The notes under the pieces were generated by a model. That model saw only the letters and a program-made list of their open reading frames with translations, was not told the origin of the DNA and searched no databases. Shown here piece by piece: positions 60,864 through 64,000 of a stretch of 64,000 nucleotides of DNA (position 1 is its first letter; each line of letters starts with the position of its first letter). Origin of the DNA: Mesodorylaimus sp. YZB2_4 (taxonomy: Eukaryota; Nematoda; Enoplea; Dorylaimida; Dorylaimidae); contig JASANH010001455.1 of NCBI GenBank assembly GCA_030248295.1, positions 186,001-250,000 on the forward strand, in the 5' to 3' direction. A program made the position numbers and the translations under genes.

Positions 60864-63666
60864 ATGAATACCCGTTGGAAAGGCAAGAGTACATTTTCGG
60901 CGCTGATCAAGGACTCGCCGTCAAGCGAGAGCGACCAATCTGAGTCCGAGGTAAGTTTGAAGTCGCCATCATGTTTTCTTTCCTAGTTTTCAATTTTTCC
61001 CAAGTTGACATGATTGAGAGGGGATGGTACTCGTTTGCACACACTATAAGGCACAGGCCTGCTATTATCTACACATGTGCTAGATCTAAATTATTCGCCG
61101 AATCTTATAAATTATTTATGCAAATAAATGTTGCCTCTGAAACGCGTAGGTTTACAGTACTTCGTGAGGGAGGACGGACTCGCTGCATTTTCTGGTACAT
61201 ATTTGCTGATTGGTTCCGTTTTAGGCGAGGAACAGCCGTCAACAAGGCAAGAATGCACTTTCGACGGCGACCAAGAACTCGTCTTCAAGCGAGAATGACC
61301 AGTCAGAATCCGAGCCCGAGGAAACTTCGCAACAAACTCCGCGTCGACGAGTCGGCCGACCGCCAGCTAAAAAGAAGCCATGCGTTTCGTCCGTGACAAC
61401 AAAGACGAAAAAACGGAAAAAAACCAGCGAGTCGGACGAAGATTATCGACCATCGCCACCCCCGATTAGAAAAAATAAAAAAGCTGCCTTTGGAAGAATA
61501 AAAATGTCAACACCGAAGAAAAAATCAGCTTCGACATTTTCTCCCGGCGCGTCTGATTTCTCGGATTTGGGGGAGGAAGAGGAACGTGAATCAACGAGTG
61601 AGGGGACGGAAGAAGACCAGGATTCCATTTCGGAGAGCGATATGGCCAGCGACAGTTCGGACGAAGAATTTGCCAATGGCACTCATGTCAGTCTCGACTT
61701 TGATGGAGATCTGGACAAGTTGGATCCCGAGGAGATGTGGGAAATGATACAGGTAATGCTGCGTTTCAAATCTTTTAGCCCTGGGTTGAAAAGATTCGAA
61801 TCACTTTTTTTGGTTTGCTCGTCAAAGAGTTCACAGAAATTGTGTCCTTTATTCGGGTGACTGTGCCTCCAAGCGGGACTAAAATGATGATTCATTGTGT
61901 CTTATATTCCATTTCCTGATTTTTTAGCGCGGCGAAATGCCTCCTCCTCCGAAACTGGTCGAAAAGAATCACATGCCCAAGGAACCCAGCGAATATTCTT
62001 CCAGTTTCGAGGCAGTCGATGCGGAGGGCGATTCGATCACGAAGGACATCAAGTGGAGCGTCCATCCGTGCACCGACCATGCCATCATCGCGCCACGTCC
62101 ATGCCTGTTCGGCCACTTGCCCACATTGTCCGATGAGAGGAAAAAGTTGGAAGGCAACAAGGACCCCGAAGCATTTATGCGAGAAATCATCACGCCCGAT
62201 ATTGTGGATATGTAAGCACGGACTGGCCCCTTGGATCCCTGATCCCAACCCCAGCGAGAGCATGAGGGCTAATATCCATCTGGAAGCTCAGCTGGATAAC
62301 TAGATAAGAATTTTCAGTGATTCTGACAAACTGACACTGACAAATTTTTCTTCTCTGTGAGACAAAAAAGGGAGCCTACATTTTCTATTCAACCAAGGCT
62401 CAACTAATTAAGGACTCTCACTTTACAGCGTGAATCTGGCCCCCCCCCCACGTCAGAGCTTGTGATGATTTCTAGTCTCATTGCCAGCCTTGTTCTTTGG
62501 ACCAAATTACTTTGACTTGGCACTCTGAAGTACCACACAGTCCATCATGGTTTCGATCAGGATTGACTGACCAGGGGCTCGAGTGGCCTGCCCTTGAATT
62601 GGTTCGAGGCTGCAGAAATGGGTCACATAGGATTCGGTTACCATTCCTGTTTTAGGGTCGTAAAGTACACCAATCTGAACGGCAAACACGATTACAATGT
62701 TCGATACGAGGAATTTTTGAACGATAAAACTGGAAACGGGCAGGAACCGAAAAAGTGGGTGGACGTGGACGCGACAGAGATTTGGGCGGTGAGTCGATAA
62801 ACGTTTCATGCTTGTGGGTCGAGGTCTGTGCTGCCTGTCCTAGTTCCTCGCTGGAGTTCCAACCCGTACTGCATATAGCTGGGCCAGCTTTCATGATTCA
62901 CGAAAAACTTCTTCTGACGTTTTCTCTCCGCCATCATCTCGCTCGCCTGCTGTCATCCCAGGTAAGGATGACAACAGGCGAGAAGGGGGAGATTATCTTG
63001 ACTAATGTGGGAGAGCTAGTGTGTCATTCCTTCACTCGTGCGGCGAGTGCCACTTGGCAGGACTGGGTGAGTTGCCCAGATCGAGGACACGAACCGACTT
63101 ACTGGCCATCGAAGAATGGTACCCCCTCTGAGAATGGGTTCATGATATTGCCATCCCTGGCCTCCTGGTCAATGCAGGAAGATGGCAGACAAATCGGTGA
63201 TACTGCGCAGTTGGTTGATAAAGTTACTTTTTCAGTTTTTCGGAATTCTGATTTACATGGGGGTCGAGCACTTGGGCAGCAAGGCAGTGTGTGAGATCTT
63301 CGGTCATAATGGACGCACGGCGCATTTGCTCATTTTGCAGTCATTTACTCGGGACAGGTAAAATTATTTTGGCCTTTTTTAGTGAAGATTTCTACCTTTT
63401 TAGATTGCGTTTTCGGAAGGGTATTGTATCTTTTCTTGCAGATTTTTGGCCATCATGAAGCACATTCGCTTTCAAGATCGCGCGACGGAACCCGGACAAG
63501 AATTACGAGAGAAAAAACAGCGCAAAATTCAAGATTTTATCGATCCTATTTTTGCCAATTGCCGAAAAGTAATCATTCCATCGAAGACGATCACTGTCGA
63601 CGAAAGTGTGCTTTCGTTCAAGGGACGGTCGGGATTAGTCCAGTATTTGCCGAAAAAGCCGGACAA
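60864..63666 (+). CDS. piggyBac-derived protein with AT-hook, 3' end beyond window
   Basis: Exons 60864-60950, 61225-61752, 61928-62211, 62656-62788, 63236-63357 and 63442-63666 join in frame. The N-terminal 200 residues are acidic/Ser-rich with a duplicated KSTFSALIKDSPSSSESDQS-like segment and an AT-hook (RRRVGRPPAKKK). The piggyBac DDE domain then begins (FMREIITPDIVDMVVKYTNL; FFGILIYMGVEHLGSK; RFLAIMKHIRFQDR; TITVDESVLSFKGR, whose Asp is the first catalytic acid; QYLPKKPDK). The last visible exon ends at GTATGT, and the later acidic residues lie outside. Six or more introns and no visible TTAA-flanked inverted ends suggest a domesticated PGBD gene. An active transposase is not excluded. 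Confidence 0.82.
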
Positions 63667-63789
63667 GTATGTCAGTTTTGAATTCTAGATTTAAGGAAAT
63701 ATGAGCGAAGAGGGAGTTCCAAGAAACCTCGCTTTTTTGACTGTAATTTTGAAATAAGTGCCTGAAATTCAATGTCGTTCCACATATGT

Positions 63790-64000
63790 TGAAGAGTCGC
63801 AGTGGCTCAGTTGGTCCCGCATTGCTTGGGCCAGCAGCCCTGACCAGGAGGCCGCAGTTCTGTTCCGACTGGGGACGGCAGTTTAGTAAGTCCGTCGCTG
63901 GCCTTGCACACCTGGCTCTGGGTGACTCACCCGGTACCGTCATGAGGCGGACGCTGAACGTGTAGCAGGATGCCCTCGTGTGGAGGTGCTCCTAGTGGAG
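63790..64000 (+). repeat. tRNA-derived SINE, family 3, cut by the window end
   Basis: GTCGCAGTGGCTCAGTTGG then AGCAGCCCTGACCAGGAGGC and CTGGCTCTGGGTGACTCACC follow the copy at 40240. It sits in the intron after the last visible piggyBac-derived exon. Confidence 0.7.

Noticed and set aside
62318..62362. Candidate exon after TTTTCAG in the piggyBac-derived gene
   Set aside because: It reaches a stop in frame without a donor, while the exon at 62656 joins in phase and continues the transposase domain.

Overview
This is a eukaryotic, animal genome window. Genes are split by GT-AG introns, many of them only 52-75 bases long with TTTTAG or TTTCAG acceptors. The recognisable proteins are metazoan: calmodulin, NELF-A, NRBF2, malonyl-CoA decarboxylase, a diacylglycerol kinase of epsilon type and a rhodopsin-like GPCR. 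The calmodulin is the invertebrate form (Phe-Asp-Lys opening EF-hand 3, C-terminal TSK). NELF-A argues against a C. elegans-like nematode. I cannot fix the phylum from the sequence. Repeats are abundant: tRNA-derived SINEs, MITEs, fold-back elements and hAT remains.

Layout. 1-13.6 kb: an unknown single-pass membrane glycoprotein (1019-2350, +), the 3' end of an unrecognised gene (about 5695-6074, -), a GPCR (9543-10640, +) with a truncated upstream duplicate of its 5' end (about 7400-7620), and a possible two-exon gene (11959-13587, +). 13.6-19.5 kb is mainly repeats, including a MITE split by a SINE. 19.8-23.7 kb is a complete six-exon calmodulin gene whose last exon codes for only nine residues and lies 2.7 kb downstream of exon 5. 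23.7-27.6 kb is repeats. 27.6-29.0 kb is a five-exon gene for an unrecognised one-TM protein.

32.9-38.4 kb (-) holds a tandem array of an unrecognised family of type II membrane proteins with a Cys-rich ectodomain: a pseudogene, then two intact genes. The intact pair have near-identical ectodomains but unrelated cytoplasmic and transmembrane parts. Two further relatives, a multiply broken copy (51.9-53.4 kb) and a 5' fragment (56.9-57.3 kb), lie on either side of three exons of a DGK-epsilon-like gene (54.1-56.7 kb, +).

39.1-50.8 kb is the best-preserved housekeeping block: MLYCD (+, nine exons), NRBF2 (-, one exon) and NELFA (+, eight exons), with NRBF2 and NELFA head to head. 58.5-64 kb is transposon-rich: a hAT end with a BED-like zinc-finger reading frame, a 1.1-kb fold-back element with roughly 315-base arms, and a piggyBac-derived gene with introns and an AT-hook that runs off the window.

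The housekeeping genes act in separate processes (Ca2+ signalling, malonyl-CoA turnover, autophagy, Pol II pausing, lipid signalling), and nothing suggests co-regulation beyond the NRBF2/NELFA head-to-head arrangement. The least explained part is the Cys-rich type II membrane family with its exchanged N-termini. All gene models are read by eye from splice signals and reading frame, without transcript evidence.
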